The notes beneath the pieces are model-generated. The model saw only the letters and a list, made by a program, of their open reading frames with translations, did not search any database and had not been told where the DNA came from. DNA of 64,000 nucleotides, taken from Wagnerdoeblera sp046292685 (lineage in GTDB: Bacteria; Pseudomonadota; Alphaproteobacteria; Rhodobacterales; Rhodobacteraceae). Of the stretch, positions 28,248 through 37,602 are shown one piece after another. A program made the position numbers and the translations under genes. Within the stretch, counting starts at the first letter, position 1. Each line of letters begins with the position of its first letter. The stretch covers positions 1-64,000 of the forward strand of contig NZ_JBKBQM010000002.1 of NCBI RefSeq assembly GCF_046292685.1, read 5' to 3'.

Positions 28248-29848
28248 GCGCAGGCCAGCAAGGCCATGTGCCCGAAGGCGACTACGCGCTGGAAAAGGAA
28301 ATCGCCCGCCGCCTGCGCCGCCAGATCGCGCCGGCGCCGGTGGGCATGGCCAAGTATCCGCCGGGCTTCCTGATCCGGCTGGGGCTGCTGGTGGCGCTGC
28401 TGTGGGGCATCGCGGTGCTGCTGCCCAACCGCTTTGTCCACCCCGAAACGCTGCACATCACCGTGGCGCTGGGGGTGCTGGGGATCTGGCGGTTCGGCTG
28501 GTGGTTCAACCATGCCTTGCGCTCGGACGCCTGGCGGCGGGTGCACTGGCCGCCCAGGCGCGAGCTGGCGGCAAAGGTCTGGGCCAGCGGCTGGCGCCCG
28601 CGCCGGCTGCATGTGCAGATGACCACCTACAAGGAGGAACGCGCCATCACCCGGCTGGTGCTGGTGTCGATGCTGAGCCAGATCCGGCGCGAACGGGTGC
28701 CCACCAGCATCTGGATCGGCACCGGCAGCGCCGAGGACGAGCTGAACATCCGCGAGGTGGTGCAAACCCACGGCGCCGACATTGCCGACGACCTGGCCGA
28801 GGTGATCTTCGTGCGCCAGAACCAGCCGGGCAAGCGCATGGCGATCGGGCTGATCCTGCGCGGCATCAGCCGGCACGGGGTGGAGCCGGACGACCTGGTG
28901 ATCTTCATGGACGGCGACGCGGTCTATGGCCCCGACGTGCTGGAAAAGACCCTGTCGATGTTCGGCGCCGACCCCGAGTTGCAGGCGCTGACCACCGACG
29001 AGGAGGTGATGTGTTTCGGCCCCGCCTGGATCGACAAGTGGCTGACCATGCGGTTCGCCCAACGCCGGCTGGCGATGGAAAGCCACGCAGTCAGCAACCG
29101 GGTGCTGACGCTGACGGGGCGCTTTTCGGTGTTTCGCGCCCGCCACATCATCGACCCGACGTTCATCCGCACCATCGAGGCCGACCACCTGGACCACTGG
29201 CTGTGGGGGCGGTTCCGCTTTCTGTCGGGCGACGACAAGAGCACCTGGTATCACCTGCTGAGCAAGCAGGCCAGGATGACCTATGTGCCCGACGCCTGCG
29301 TCTATACCATCGAGATCATCAAGGGGTCGGGCCTGCAGCGGATGGTGGAAAACTTTCGCCGCTGGTCGGGCAACATGCTGAGGAACGGCAGCCGCGCCAT
29401 CGCGCTGGGGCCGGCGGTGGTGCCGCCCTTCATCTGGTGGTGCGTGGTGGACCAGCGCATCGCCATGTGGACGATGATGGTCAGCCCCATCCTGGCGATC
29501 TATGCCACGTTGCTGGACCCGCTTTACATCACCAATGTCGTGCTGTGGGTGGTGACCTCGCGGCTGTTCCTGTCGGCCTGGCTGTGGCGCTATGCCCGCG
29601 AACCCGATCTGGCCTGGCCGTTCATCCTGTATTTCAACCAGATCATCAACGCGGGCGTGAAGATCTACATGCTGTTCCACCTGGCCAAGCAGAAGTGGTT
29701 CAACCGCGGCGGCCAGACGGCGGGGGGGCGCAAGAGCCGCGCCGACGCCTGGCGCGAACGCATCGCGCTGTTCCAGCTGGTCACCTCGGTCGGGGCCTTC
29801 GTGACCTTTCTGGGCATCTATGCCGGGGTGCTGCCGCGCCCGTTCTAG
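28244..29848 (+). CDS. alg8: Alg8-like family 2 glycosyltransferase (mannuronan synthase)
   Basis: This 534-residue membrane glycosyltransferase resembles Pseudomonas Alg8 in several long blocks. They are SNRVLTLTGRFSVFRA, DHWLWGRFRFLSGDDKSTWY, the FMDGDA metal motif, ALTTDEEV and the WWCVVDQRIAMWT segment. The RRW motif (FRRWSGN), which resembles the QxxRW of processive synthases, is also present. Helices lie near 47-65 and 72-90, and again in the C-terminal third. It should polymerise GDP-mannuronate, or a related uronate, and push the chain into the periplasm. The ATGA overlap with alg44 shows translational coupling. No export or epimerase genes follow; the next gene is convergent. Confidence 0.9.
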   Translation: MSAGQQGHVPEGDYALEKEIARRLRRQIAPAPVGMAKYPPGFLIRLGLLVALLWGIAVLLPNRFVHPETLHITVALGVLGIWRFGWWFNHALRSDAWRRVHWPPRRELAAKVWASGWRPRRLHVQMTTYKEERAITRLVLVSMLSQIRRERVPTSIWIGTGSAEDELNIREVVQTHGADIADDLAEVIFVRQNQPGKRMAIGLILRGISRHGVEPDDLVIFMDGDAVYGPDVLEKTLSMFGADPELQALTTDEEVMCFGPAWIDKWLTMRFAQRRLAMESHAVSNRVLTLTGRFSVFRARHIIDPTFIRTIEADHLDHWLWGRFRFLSGDDKSTWYHLLSKQARMTYVPDACVYTIEIIKGSGLQRMVENFRRWSGNMLRNGSRAIALGPAVVPPFIWWCVVDQRIAMWTMMVSPILAIYATLLDPLYITNVVLWVVTSRLFLSAWLWRYAREPDLAWPFILYFNQIINAGVKIYMLFHLAKQKWFNRGGQTAGGRKSRADAWRERIALFQLVTSVGAFVTFLGIYAGVLPRPF

Positions 29849-29874
29849 GAGGGGCGCGGCAAGGGCGGCGGCCG

Positions 29875-31785
29875 TCAGGCGAACTGGATCGCGCCCCAGA
29901 CATCGACCACCGACAGCGGGCCGAGGTCGGATTCCACGCCGATCGTCAGCGCGCCGATGGCGATCTGCACCGCGTCGCCCTGCTGGGTCATCGCGCCGGA
30001 AAGGAAGCTTGCCGCCGTCCAGCCCTTGTCGAGCAGGCGCAGGTTGGTCAGGTCGATCCGGTCGTGGCGCGCCTCGAAATCGGCGATGCGGTCGGTCCAG
30101 GCGCCGATGTCCTGCGTGCGCCAGACAAAGGTATCGGCCCCCTGCCCGCCGAACAGCACATCGCTGCCTTCGCCGCCGATCAGCGTGTCCGAGCCGGTGC
30201 CGCCTTGCAGCTGGTCGTCGCCGTGGCTGCCGTCGAGCCAGTCGTTGCCTTCGTCGCCCATCAAGAGGTCGTTGCCGCGCCCGCCGTAGAGGAAATCGAA
30301 GCCGCCGCCGCCGCTGACCGCATCGTCGCCTTCGCCGCCGTAAAGCGTGTCGTTCCCGGCCTGGCCCAGCAGCGTGTCGTTGCCGCTGTCGCCATGGAGC
30401 ACGTCGATGCCGTCGCCGCCTTCGATCCAGTCGTTGCCGGTGCCGCCATAGGCGAGGTCGTCGCCGGTCTGGCCGAAGATGCGGTCGTCGCCATCGCCGC
30501 CGCGCAGCGTATCCTTGCCGGTGCCGCCTTCCAGCCAGTCGGCACCGGAACCGCCATCCAGCAGGTCGTCGCCATCGCCGCCGAACAGGGCATCGGCCTC
30601 GGACCCGCCGAACAGGCTGTCGGCCCCCACATCGCCCACCAGAGTATCGGCGCCCTGCCCGCCATACAGCGTATCGGCCCCGAGCCCGCCGAACAGCTGG
30701 TCGTCGCCCGTGCCGCCGTCGAGCATGTCGTTGCCATCGCCGCCGACCAGCTGATCGTTGCCCTTGTCGCCCCAGAGCTGGTCGGCCCCTTCGCCGCCGA
30801 ACAGCATGTCGTCGCCTTCGCCGCCGTCGAGCGTGTCGTTGCCGACACCGCCGACCAGCTGGTCGTTGCCGCTGCGGCCCATCAGCCGGTCCTGGCCGGC
30901 GCCGCCGAACAGCGTGTCGTCGCCCGCACCGCCATCGAGGCTGTCGTTGCCGGCATCGCCGCGCAAGGCGTCGTTGCCGTCGTCGCCCGACAGCGTGTCG
31001 TTGCCGTCGCCGCCGATCAGCAGGTCGTCGCCGCTGCCGCCGAAGATCAGGTCGTGGCCGGCGCCGCCCGAGATGGTGTCATGGTCGAGCGGGGCCAGCG
31101 CGCGCAAGGTGGCGGCCAGCCGGGGTTCGGCAATGTCCACCAGGCCGCTGGTGCGGATGGTCACCGTGATCTGGCCGAAGTCGTTGGCGCGCCCGCGGCC
31201 TTCGTTGAAGCCCAGCGTGATCGAGCCATCGGCATTGACGGTGCCCAGCGCGCCAAAGCGGCCGGCGCCGTTCAGCGCGGCCCCTGCCGCGGGGTCGGCG
31301 GCGGCGTGCACCGAAGGCAGGCCGCCCGCGGTCTTGATCGCGGTGGCGCTGCCGTCGGCGGCAATGGCCCAGAGCGTGAGCGGCCCGGTGGAGGTGGCGG
31401 TGGCGACCTGGCCGCTGGCGGTGCGGAATTGCAGCGTGACGCCGGGGTCGTTCAGCAAGGCCGCGGTCTTGAACGCCATCGCCTGCGGCAACACGAAAAA
31501 GCCCAGGCGCGCGCCTTCGGGCACGGTGAGGTCGGCCGAGGCGGTGCCCTGGCCGCCGTTCGGGGCGGATTCCGACAGCAGGATGCGCACGCCGCTGATG
31601 CGGCCGTCGGAGCCGATGGTATAGGCGCCGATCGCGCTGGTCAGCGACTTGGTGCCGCTGGCAAGCGAAAGGCTGACGCCCGCGCTGCCGTCGCCGCGCG
31701 GGCCGGCCCCGCCATAGATCACGTCGTCGGCATCGGTGCCGAAGATCAGGTCGGGGCGAACGGTGCCGTGGATGATCGAACTCAT
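29875..31785 (-). CDS. RTX calcium-binding protein with DUF4114-like N-terminal domain
   Basis: This 636-residue protein opens with a short DLIFGTDADDVIYGGAG repeat. A DUF4114-like domain follows (about 40-230; GARLGFFVLPQAMA, GGLPSVHAA and FNEGRGRANDFGQITVTI). The rest is a long array of RTX nonapeptides GGxGxDxLx (about 240-540) and a C-terminal segment ending VDVWGAIQFA, with no further domain. There is no N-terminal signal peptide, as expected for type I secretion. It is probably an extracellular calcium-binding matrix or surface protein. It converges on alg8 with 26 bases between stop codons and follows algD on the same strand with a 39-base gap. Confidence 0.82.
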   Translation of the reverse strand: MSSIIHGTVRPDLIFGTDADDVIYGGAGPRGDGSAGVSLSLASGTKSLTSAIGAYTIGSDGRISGVRILLSESAPNGGQGTASADLTVPEGARLGFFVLPQAMAFKTAALLNDPGVTLQFRTASGQVATATSTGPLTLWAIAADGSATAIKTAGGLPSVHAAADPAAGAALNGAGRFGALGTVNADGSITLGFNEGRGRANDFGQITVTIRTSGLVDIAEPRLAATLRALAPLDHDTISGGAGHDLIFGGSGDDLLIGGDGNDTLSGDDGNDALRGDAGNDSLDGGAGDDTLFGGAGQDRLMGRSGNDQLVGGVGNDTLDGGEGDDMLFGGEGADQLWGDKGNDQLVGGDGNDMLDGGTGDDQLFGGLGADTLYGGQGADTLVGDVGADSLFGGSEADALFGGDGDDLLDGGSGADWLEGGTGKDTLRGGDGDDRIFGQTGDDLAYGGTGNDWIEGGDGIDVLHGDSGNDTLLGQAGNDTLYGGEGDDAVSGGGGFDFLYGGRGNDLLMGDEGNDWLDGSHGDDQLQGGTGSDTLIGGEGSDVLFGGQGADTFVWRTQDIGAWTDRIADFEARHDRIDLTNLRLLDKGWTAASFLSGAMTQQGDAVQIAIGALTIGVESDLGPLSVVDVWGAIQFA

Positions 31786-31824
31786 GTGGTTTACCTGTGT
31801 CAGGGGCGGCATTGCAGGGCGGGG

Positions 31825-33213
31825 TTACCAGCCGATGCCGCACAAGGCGGGGGGCTGGTCGGCGCGGGACTTGAACAGGCGCACCACGTCGATCACGGGC
31901 TGCACCAGCGGGGCGACAACGCGGCGGTAAAGCTCGTTGGCGTGGGTGACGATCACCGCATCGGCGCCTTGCACCGCGGTTTCGGCATCGGGCGCCAGCA
32001 TCCCGGCCAGTTGCGGCGCCAGGCGGCGCAGGCCGGGGGCAGCGTGCTGGACATAGGCCAGCTGCGATTCGATGCGGGTTTGCGCGGTGACGGCCGGGTC
32101 GTGGGCCACCACCTCGACCCCGGCTTCGGTCAGCGCGGCGATGACATCGAGGATCGGGCTTTCGCGCAGGTCGTCGGTGCCGGGCTTGAAGGCCAGCCCC
32201 AGCACGGCCACGCGGCGGGCGCCGGTGGCGCGCACCATCTCCAGCGCGGCGTCGATCTGGGTGCGGTTCGAGGGCCCAAGCGATTCGATCAGCGGCAGCG
32301 ACACGCCGAGGTCGGCCGCAAGGTGGGTGACGGCGCGCACCTCCTTGGGCAGGCAGGAGCCGCCATAGGCGAAGCCGGGCTTGAGGTAATAGGGCGACAG
32401 GTTGAGCTTGGTGTCCTGCACGAAGATGTTCATCACCTCGTGGCTGTCCACGCCCAGGGGCTTGCAGAGGCGGCCGATCTCGTTGGCGAAGGTGACCTTG
32501 GTGGCGTGCCAGACGTTGTCGACGTATTTCACCATCTCGGCCACCTCGATCGAGGTGAGCAGGATGTTGGGATCGACCCGGTCGTAGATCCGCGCCAGCG
32601 TGGCGGCGGCGCGCGGGTCCGAGGCGCCGATCACGGTTTTCGGCGGCGCGTGGAAATCGGCGATGGCCACGCCTTCGCGCAGGAATTCGGGGTTGAAGCA
32701 GATGCCGAAGTCCTGGCCGGCGGTCTTGCCGCTGGCGGCCTCGATTTCCGGCACCATGACGCCCAGCGTGGTGCCCGGCGGGATCGAGCAGCGCATCACC
32801 ACGACGTGGTAGCTGTCCTTGCCGGCCAGGGCCTGGCCGATGCCGCGGGCCGCGGCCAGGATGTGGCGCATGTCGCAGCCGCCGTCGGGCGCGGTGGGGG
32901 TGCCGACCGACACGAAGGTCACGTCGGTATCGCGCACCGCGGCCACGATGTCGTCGGTGGCGCTGACCAGCCCGTCGGCCACCCCTTGCGACAGCAGCGC
33001 GTCGAGCCCCGCCTCGTGCAGCGGCGCCTGGCCGGCGGCGATCTGCGCGATCTTGACCGGGTCCACGTCGACGCCGATCACCCGGTGCCCGAGCGAGGCG
33101 AGGCAGCCGGTGGAAACCGCCCCCACATAGCCCAGTCCGATCACCGAGATCGCCGCCCTGGCTTCGACCAGGGTAAAGGGCTCGAACCCCTTCGGCACGA
33201 CATTCTGCAACAT
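31825..33213 (-). CDS. algD: GDP-mannose 6-dehydrogenase-like nucleotide sugar dehydrogenase
   Basis: This 462-residue NAD-dependent enzyme oxidises a nucleotide sugar to its uronate. It starts with SVIGLGYVGAVSTGCLASLGH. The signature around the catalytic cysteine is AYGGSCLPKEVRA, as in AlgD; UDP-glucose dehydrogenases usually have GGSCFPKD. Further AlgD-like blocks are EVAEMVKYVDNVWHATKVTFANEIGRL, LAFKPGTDDLRESP and the ending CGIGW. It should supply GDP-mannuronate to the Alg8-like synthase, although it is on the opposite strand and 2 kb away. The ATG of MLQNVVPKG was chosen; the frame upstream crosses a CtrA-like palindrome. Confidence 0.88.
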   Translation of the reverse strand: MLQNVVPKGFEPFTLVEARAAISVIGLGYVGAVSTGCLASLGHRVIGVDVDPVKIAQIAAGQAPLHEAGLDALLSQGVADGLVSATDDIVAAVRDTDVTFVSVGTPTAPDGGCDMRHILAAARGIGQALAGKDSYHVVVMRCSIPPGTTLGVMVPEIEAASGKTAGQDFGICFNPEFLREGVAIADFHAPPKTVIGASDPRAAATLARIYDRVDPNILLTSIEVAEMVKYVDNVWHATKVTFANEIGRLCKPLGVDSHEVMNIFVQDTKLNLSPYYLKPGFAYGGSCLPKEVRAVTHLAADLGVSLPLIESLGPSNRTQIDAALEMVRATGARRVAVLGLAFKPGTDDLRESPILDVIAALTEAGVEVVAHDPAVTAQTRIESQLAYVQHAAPGLRRLAPQLAGMLAPDAETAVQGADAVIVTHANELYRRVVAPLVQPVIDVVRLFKSRADQPPALCGIGW

Positions 33214-33250
33214 GGCCGGGTCTTTCTGACAGGTCCGACGAGGGCGGACA

Positions 33251-33273
33251 TTGGTTACGCGACGGTTAACCAA
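33251..33273. promoter_or_regulatory. Palindrome with CtrA-like spacing upstream of algD
   Basis: TTGGTTA and TAACCAA form a perfect 7-base inverted repeat with a 9-base spacer. Within it, TTAC (33255-33258) and TTAA (33266-33269) are separated by exactly seven bases, one mismatch from the CtrA consensus TTAA-N7-TTAA. It is about 40 bases upstream of the algD ATG, in promoter position. Confidence 0.5.
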
Positions 33274-33372
33274 TGCCGGCCAATCGCGGCGGGATTCTGG
33301 CAGGGCCGGGGAATCTTCGCGGTGGAACAGGGCGGTTTGCGGCAGGAACCGCGCCACGGCAGGGCCGAAACG

Positions 33373-33400
33373 AAAACCCCCGGGGGCTGGCCCCCGAGGG
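33373..33400 (-). terminator. Rho-independent terminator of the M10 RTX protease gene
   Basis: On the minus strand CCTCGGGGG-CCAG-CCCCCGGGGG forms a strong stem followed by TTTTCGTTTC, about 35 bases after the protease stop codon. Confidence 0.8.
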
Positions 33401-33435
33401 TATCGCGCCCGCGCGGCGCCGGCCGCGCGCGGCCG

Positions 33436-36400
33436 TTACAGGATGAGGTCGCCCGCCACCACGGCCGCGCCGTTGATGAGCACGATCTCGAAATTGGCGA
33501 TGCCGTTGCCGGTGGTATCGCCCGCCAGATAGCCCACCCCGCCCAGCGTGTAATAGCGCAGCTCGCCCGCCGTGTTGGAGAAGGCATTGGTGCCGATGAA
33601 CACCAGGCTCGACGGATGCGCCGACAGGTCGATCTTGTCGGCGCCGGAGGTGAAGTCGAGGATGCGGTCCGAGGTGGCCCCCAGCCCGATTTCGGCGTTG
33701 GAGGCAAACACGAAGACATCGTTCCCGGCGCCGCCCGTCAGCGTATCGACCCCGAGGCCACCGTAAATGGTGTCGTTGGCGGCGCCGCCGTCGATCACGT
33801 CGTTGCCGTTGCCGCCATAGAGCACATCGTTGCCGTTGTCGCCGGACAGCGTGTCGAGCCCGGCGCCCCCAAAGAGCGTGTCGTTGCCGATGCCACCCGA
33901 AAGGGAGTCGTTGCCGTTGCCGCCGTCGAGACTGTCGGCACCGTTTTCGCCGTTCAGCGTGTCGGCGCCGATCCCGCCGTTCATCGTGTCGTTGCCGTTG
34001 CCGCCGCGCAGCAGGTTGTTGCCATCGTCGCCGGTGATGGAGTCGGCAAACCCGCTGCCCACCACGTTTTCGATCTCGGCCACTGTCAGCGAGAAGCCGC
34101 TGCCGACCGCGGACAGCCCGGCCAGATCGACAGTGACGCCGGCCACCACCGCCGAGAGATTCAGCGTGTCGGTGCCGGTGCCGCCCAGAACGGTCATCGC
34201 CCCGGCAAAATCGGCGTCGATGTGCAGCACATCGTTGGCACCGTCGCCTTGCATCTGCACCGCCCCGGCGCCGCTGTAGAGCGTATCGTTGCCGACCCCG
34301 CCATACAGCATGTCGGCCCCGCCGCCGCCGCGGATCACATCGGTGCCGGAACCGCCGAAGATGGTCTCGGCCCCGGCGCTGCCCTGGATGGTGTCGGCGC
34401 CGAAGCCCATGTAGAGCACCTCGATGCCCGTCATGCTGCGGTTGTTCGCGCCGACCGAATAGGTGCCCGCGCCCAGGTCGATGGTGTGGGCCTGGCCCAG
34501 CGCCTGCAGATCGACGGTATCGATCCCGTTGCCGCCGTGGAAGTGGTCGTAGCCCTCGCCGGCGAAGGCAACCATCAGGTCGTCGCCGTCTTCGCCGTGC
34601 AGCGTGTCCACGCCTTGCCCGCCATAGAGCGTGTCGTTGCCGGTGAAGCCCAGCAGAAGGTCGGCATCGCTGCCGCCGAACAGGATGTCATCGCCATCCC
34701 AGCCGTCGAGCGTGTCGACACCCGCACCGCCATAGACCGTGTCGTTGCCGCTGCTGGCAAACAGCGAATCGTTGTCGGCGCCGCCGTCCATGTCGTCGTT
34801 GCCGATGCCGCCATACATGATGTCGAGCCCGGCGCCGCCGGTCATGGTGTTGTTGCCGTCGCCGCCATAGAGGTAATCGTTGCCGTCGCCGCCCGACAGG
34901 TTGTCGTTGCCGATGCCGCCATACAGCGAATCGTCGCCCAGCCCGCCTGTCAGCGTGTCATTGCCGGTGCCGCCGTCGATATAGTCGTTGCCGTCGTCGC
35001 CGGCGAGGTTGTCGTTGCCGCCGCCGCCGTTGATGGTGTCGTCGCCGCCGCCGCCCGAGATGACGTTGTTGAATTCGCCGATCGCGGTCAGCGCGTTGGC
35101 CTGCGCATCGCCCACGATCCCGGCGCCGTGGCGGACGATGACGTTTTCGATGCCGGCGACGAAATCGCGGTTGTTGCCCTGATACAGGATGCGGCCCGCC
35201 GCCAGGTTCACCACCCAGTCGCCATTGATGCCGTTGGTGGTGTGCGTCCAGTCCAGCGTGTCGGTGCCGGCGCCGCCGTGCCAGTCCTTGAAGATGACGG
35301 AGCTGGTCCAGGATTGCTTGATCAGCGTGTCGTTGCCGTTGCCGCCATAGATGGAATCGGCGCCGGCGTAATCGTCGCCGTCATGCAGCAGGTCGTCGCC
35401 GTCGTCGCCCGAGACGAGGTCCACCCCGAACCCGCCATAGATCGTGTCGTTGCCGCCGCCGCCCTTCAGCGTGTCGTTGCCGGCCCCGCCGTCAAGCGTG
35501 TTGGCGAAGTCGCCCGTCGCCCAGATCGCGTTCGCACCGGAATCGCCGACCACGCCGGCGGCGTTCTGGACCCAGACGTTTTCGATGCCCTGCACCACGT
35601 CGCGCAGGAACAGGCCCGAAATCAGCCGGCCGGTAACCAGATTGATGATGTTGGACGAATTGGCGGTGGCATCTTCCCAGACCAGCCAGTCGGCGCCATT
35701 GCCGCCATACCAGCCTTCGTTGCTGCCGTTCGGCGTTTTCTTGTAAAGCCAATCGTTGCCGTCATCGCCGTAATACTGGCTGGCCGAGCCCACTGTGCCG
35801 CCATAGAGCGTGTCGTTGCCGCCGCCGCCTTCCAGCGTGTCGGTGCCGCCGCCGCCGGAGAGTTGGTCGTTGCCGAGGCCGCCATAGAGGTAATCGCCGC
35901 CCGCACCGCCATCCAGCGTGTCGTTGCCGTCGTCGCCGTAAAGCGTGTCGTTGCCGGTGCCGCCGGTCAGGCTGTCGTTGCCGCCACCGCCTTTCAGCGT
36001 GTCGGCACCCGCGCCGCCATCGGCGGTGTCGTTGCCGGCGTTCAGCGACATGAAATCGTGCCGCGAAGTGCCGATGACGTTTTCGCCGGCGGCCCCCCCG
36101 ATGACCCACAGGAAGTCGGAGTTGTCGGCCCCCTGCACCCAGTCCTGCATGATCCAGCCGGACATGTCGAGGTAGGTGGTGCCGCTGTCTTCGAGGTAGA
36201 TGAAAAGGTTGTCGTCGCTGCCGGCGTTGTTGTTGCCGTCGATGCGGGCGGTCGGGCCCAGCGCAACCGCCTGGGCGCCGGTGATGCGCACGGTTTTCAC
36301 CGAGTTCTGGCCGTTGTTGTAGAACTCCAGCTCCTCGAAGCCGGTGATCGTGGCCGCCCGCAGGTCGAAGGTGCCGGCGCCGTTCACCTCGAACGTGTCG

Positions 36401-37566
36401 AGGCCGTTGCCGCCATAGAAGCCGGCGCCCGCCATCGTGGTCGAGGTATAGACCACCACCCGGTCGTCGCCGTCGTCGCCTTGCAGCGTGTCGACGCCCG
36501 AGCCGCCGAACAGGATGTCGTTGCCCGCGCCGCCCTTGAGGTAGTCGTTGCCGGCATCGCCCCACAGCGAGTCGTTGCCGCCGCCGCCCTTGATCGTGTC
36601 TCCGCCGTTGCCGCCGTAGATGGTATCGTTGCCGCCGCCACCGTAAAGGCTGTCGACCCCGGCGCCGCCATAGATGATGTCGTTGCCGTCGCCGCCGTCC
36701 AGCGTGTTGGCATACTGGTTGCCCGTCAGCGTGTCGTTGCCCCCGCCCGAGGTCGCGTTCTCGATGATGGTGCCGGCGGCCAGCATCATGTTCTTGGTCA
36801 GCCCGCCGACGCTGGAAAGGGTGGAGCGGGTGTTGGAGGCCGAGGTGACGGTCAGGTTGATGTCCTGGTTGACGTTGTAGTTCGAGAAATCGACCGTATC
36901 GATGCCGTCCGCATCGACGAGGGTAAAGGCGTTGGTCGCCGCCAGCGTGGCCAGCTGGTTGAACTGGCGGTTCACCGCGGCGGTGATGTTGGTGCCGACG
37001 CCATAGACCGTATCGCCGTTGAAGGCGTTGTTGATGCCGTAGCCCTGGCTGTTGTAAAGCGCGTTCAGCGCGATGAAGTCGGCCGCCGACGGGCCGATCA
37101 GCCGGGCATAGCTGTCGTCGGAAAACTCGGTGTTCTCGACCTGGTCCCAGTAGGACATGATCGATTGCGCCCAGCCGTCGTTGGCCCAGATGGCACTGTT
37201 GGCATAGGTGGGCGAGCCCTCCCCGGCGTTGTAGTTGCCCTGGTGGCCCAGGCCCAGCGCATGGCCGATTTCATGCAGGAAGGTCTGGTAGGTGTAGCCG
37301 TTGATGTCGGATTCGCCGCCTTGCCAGCCGGAGTTGACGTTGATGATCGAATGGTCGATCGCCCCGCCGGTGCCCGAATGCAGCTTGGCCGACTGGAACG
37401 CACCGGTCTGGTTGTCGATGAAGAAGAAGTCGACCGCCGTGCCCGTCGAGGTGGTTTCGACAAAGGTGATGCCCAGCAGTTCCGAATAGAAGGCAAAGGC
37501 ATCGCGCACCATCTGCTGGCGCGCCGCCGTGATGCCGTTGGTGTCGGTGTAGGTGCCCGAGGCCAC
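33436..37566 (-). CDS. Serralysin-type M10 metalloprotease with RTX array: catalytic and C-terminal part, downstream of an in-frame stop
   Basis: This 1376-residue frame carries the zinc protease motif HEIGHALGLGH (residues 98-108) and the Met-turn SIMSYWD, which mark a serralysin/interstitial-collagenase-like M10 peptidase. Residues about 260 to 1300 are blocks of RTX GGxGxDxLx repeats separated by beta-rich inserts. The end (FIGTNAFSNTAGELRYY to GDLIL) is the serralysin C-terminal domain with the type I secretion signal. The frame is open for 11 more codons upstream, to a TAG at 37600-37602, beyond which the missing start of the protease continues in frame. The only nearby start is a GTG at 37566, which would truncate the catalytic domain, so expression as drawn is doubtful. 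Confidence 0.75.
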   Translation of the reverse strand: MASGTYTDTNGITAARQQMVRDAFAFYSELLGITFVETTSTGTAVDFFFIDNQTGAFQSAKLHSGTGGAIDHSIINVNSGWQGGESDINGYTYQTFLHEIGHALGLGHQGNYNAGEGSPTYANSAIWANDGWAQSIMSYWDQVENTEFSDDSYARLIGPSAADFIALNALYNSQGYGINNAFNGDTVYGVGTNITAAVNRQFNQLATLAATNAFTLVDADGIDTVDFSNYNVNQDINLTVTSASNTRSTLSSVGGLTKNMMLAAGTIIENATSGGGNDTLTGNQYANTLDGGDGNDIIYGGAGVDSLYGGGGNDTIYGGNGGDTIKGGGGNDSLWGDAGNDYLKGGAGNDILFGGSGVDTLQGDDGDDRVVVYTSTTMAGAGFYGGNGLDTFEVNGAGTFDLRAATITGFEELEFYNNGQNSVKTVRITGAQAVALGPTARIDGNNNAGSDDNLFIYLEDSGTTYLDMSGWIMQDWVQGADNSDFLWVIGGAAGENVIGTSRHDFMSLNAGNDTADGGAGADTLKGGGGNDSLTGGTGNDTLYGDDGNDTLDGGAGGDYLYGGLGNDQLSGGGGTDTLEGGGGNDTLYGGTVGSASQYYGDDGNDWLYKKTPNGSNEGWYGGNGADWLVWEDATANSSNIINLVTGRLISGLFLRDVVQGIENVWVQNAAGVVGDSGANAIWATGDFANTLDGGAGNDTLKGGGGNDTIYGGFGVDLVSGDDGDDLLHDGDDYAGADSIYGGNGNDTLIKQSWTSSVIFKDWHGGAGTDTLDWTHTTNGINGDWVVNLAAGRILYQGNNRDFVAGIENVIVRHGAGIVGDAQANALTAIGEFNNVISGGGGDDTINGGGGNDNLAGDDGNDYIDGGTGNDTLTGGLGDDSLYGGIGNDNLSGGDGNDYLYGGDGNNTMTGGAGLDIMYGGIGNDDMDGGADNDSLFASSGNDTVYGGAGVDTLDGWDGDDILFGGSDADLLLGFTGNDTLYGGQGVDTLHGEDGDDLMVAFAGEGYDHFHGGNGIDTVDLQALGQAHTIDLGAGTYSVGANNRSMTGIEVLYMGFGADTIQGSAGAETIFGGSGTDVIRGGGGADMLYGGVGNDTLYSGAGAVQMQGDGANDVLHIDADFAGAMTVLGGTGTDTLNLSAVVAGVTVDLAGLSAVGSGFSLTVAEIENVVGSGFADSITGDDGNNLLRGGNGNDTMNGGIGADTLNGENGADSLDGGNGNDSLSGGIGNDTLFGGAGLDTLSGDNGNDVLYGGNGNDVIDGGAANDTIYGGLGVDTLTGGAGNDVFVFASNAEIGLGATSDRILDFTSGADKIDLSAHPSSLVFIGTNAFSNTAGELRYYTLGGVGYLAGDTTGNGIANFEIVLINGAAVVAGDLIL

Positions 37567-37599
37567 CGTGATGCCGCCCGAAGGCGTGCCGGTGACGTT

Positions 37600-37602
37600 C
37601 TA
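37600..37602 (-). other. In-frame amber stop interrupting the M10 protease
   Basis: Reading minus strand, the codons are GGC ACG CTG CAC TAG AAC GTC ACC GGC. The protein reads NNGTLH-stop-NVTGTP, with both sides belonging to one serralysin catalytic domain. A tyrosine codon (TAC or TAT) is the simplest original codon, one base from TAG. The frame before and after is otherwise open. Confidence 0.85.

Noticed and set aside
30120..31080. Tandem DNA repeats that might be a CRISPR array or satellite
   Set aside because: The periodicity of about 27 bases follows the RTX nonapeptide codons inside an open reading frame; there are no constant repeats with unique spacers and no cas genes.
31825..33213. 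UDP-glucose 6-dehydrogenase
   Set aside because: The catalytic-cysteine signature (GGSCLPKEVRA), the VWHATKVTFANEIG block and the CGIGW ending match AlgD better. The alternative remains possible but is less likely.
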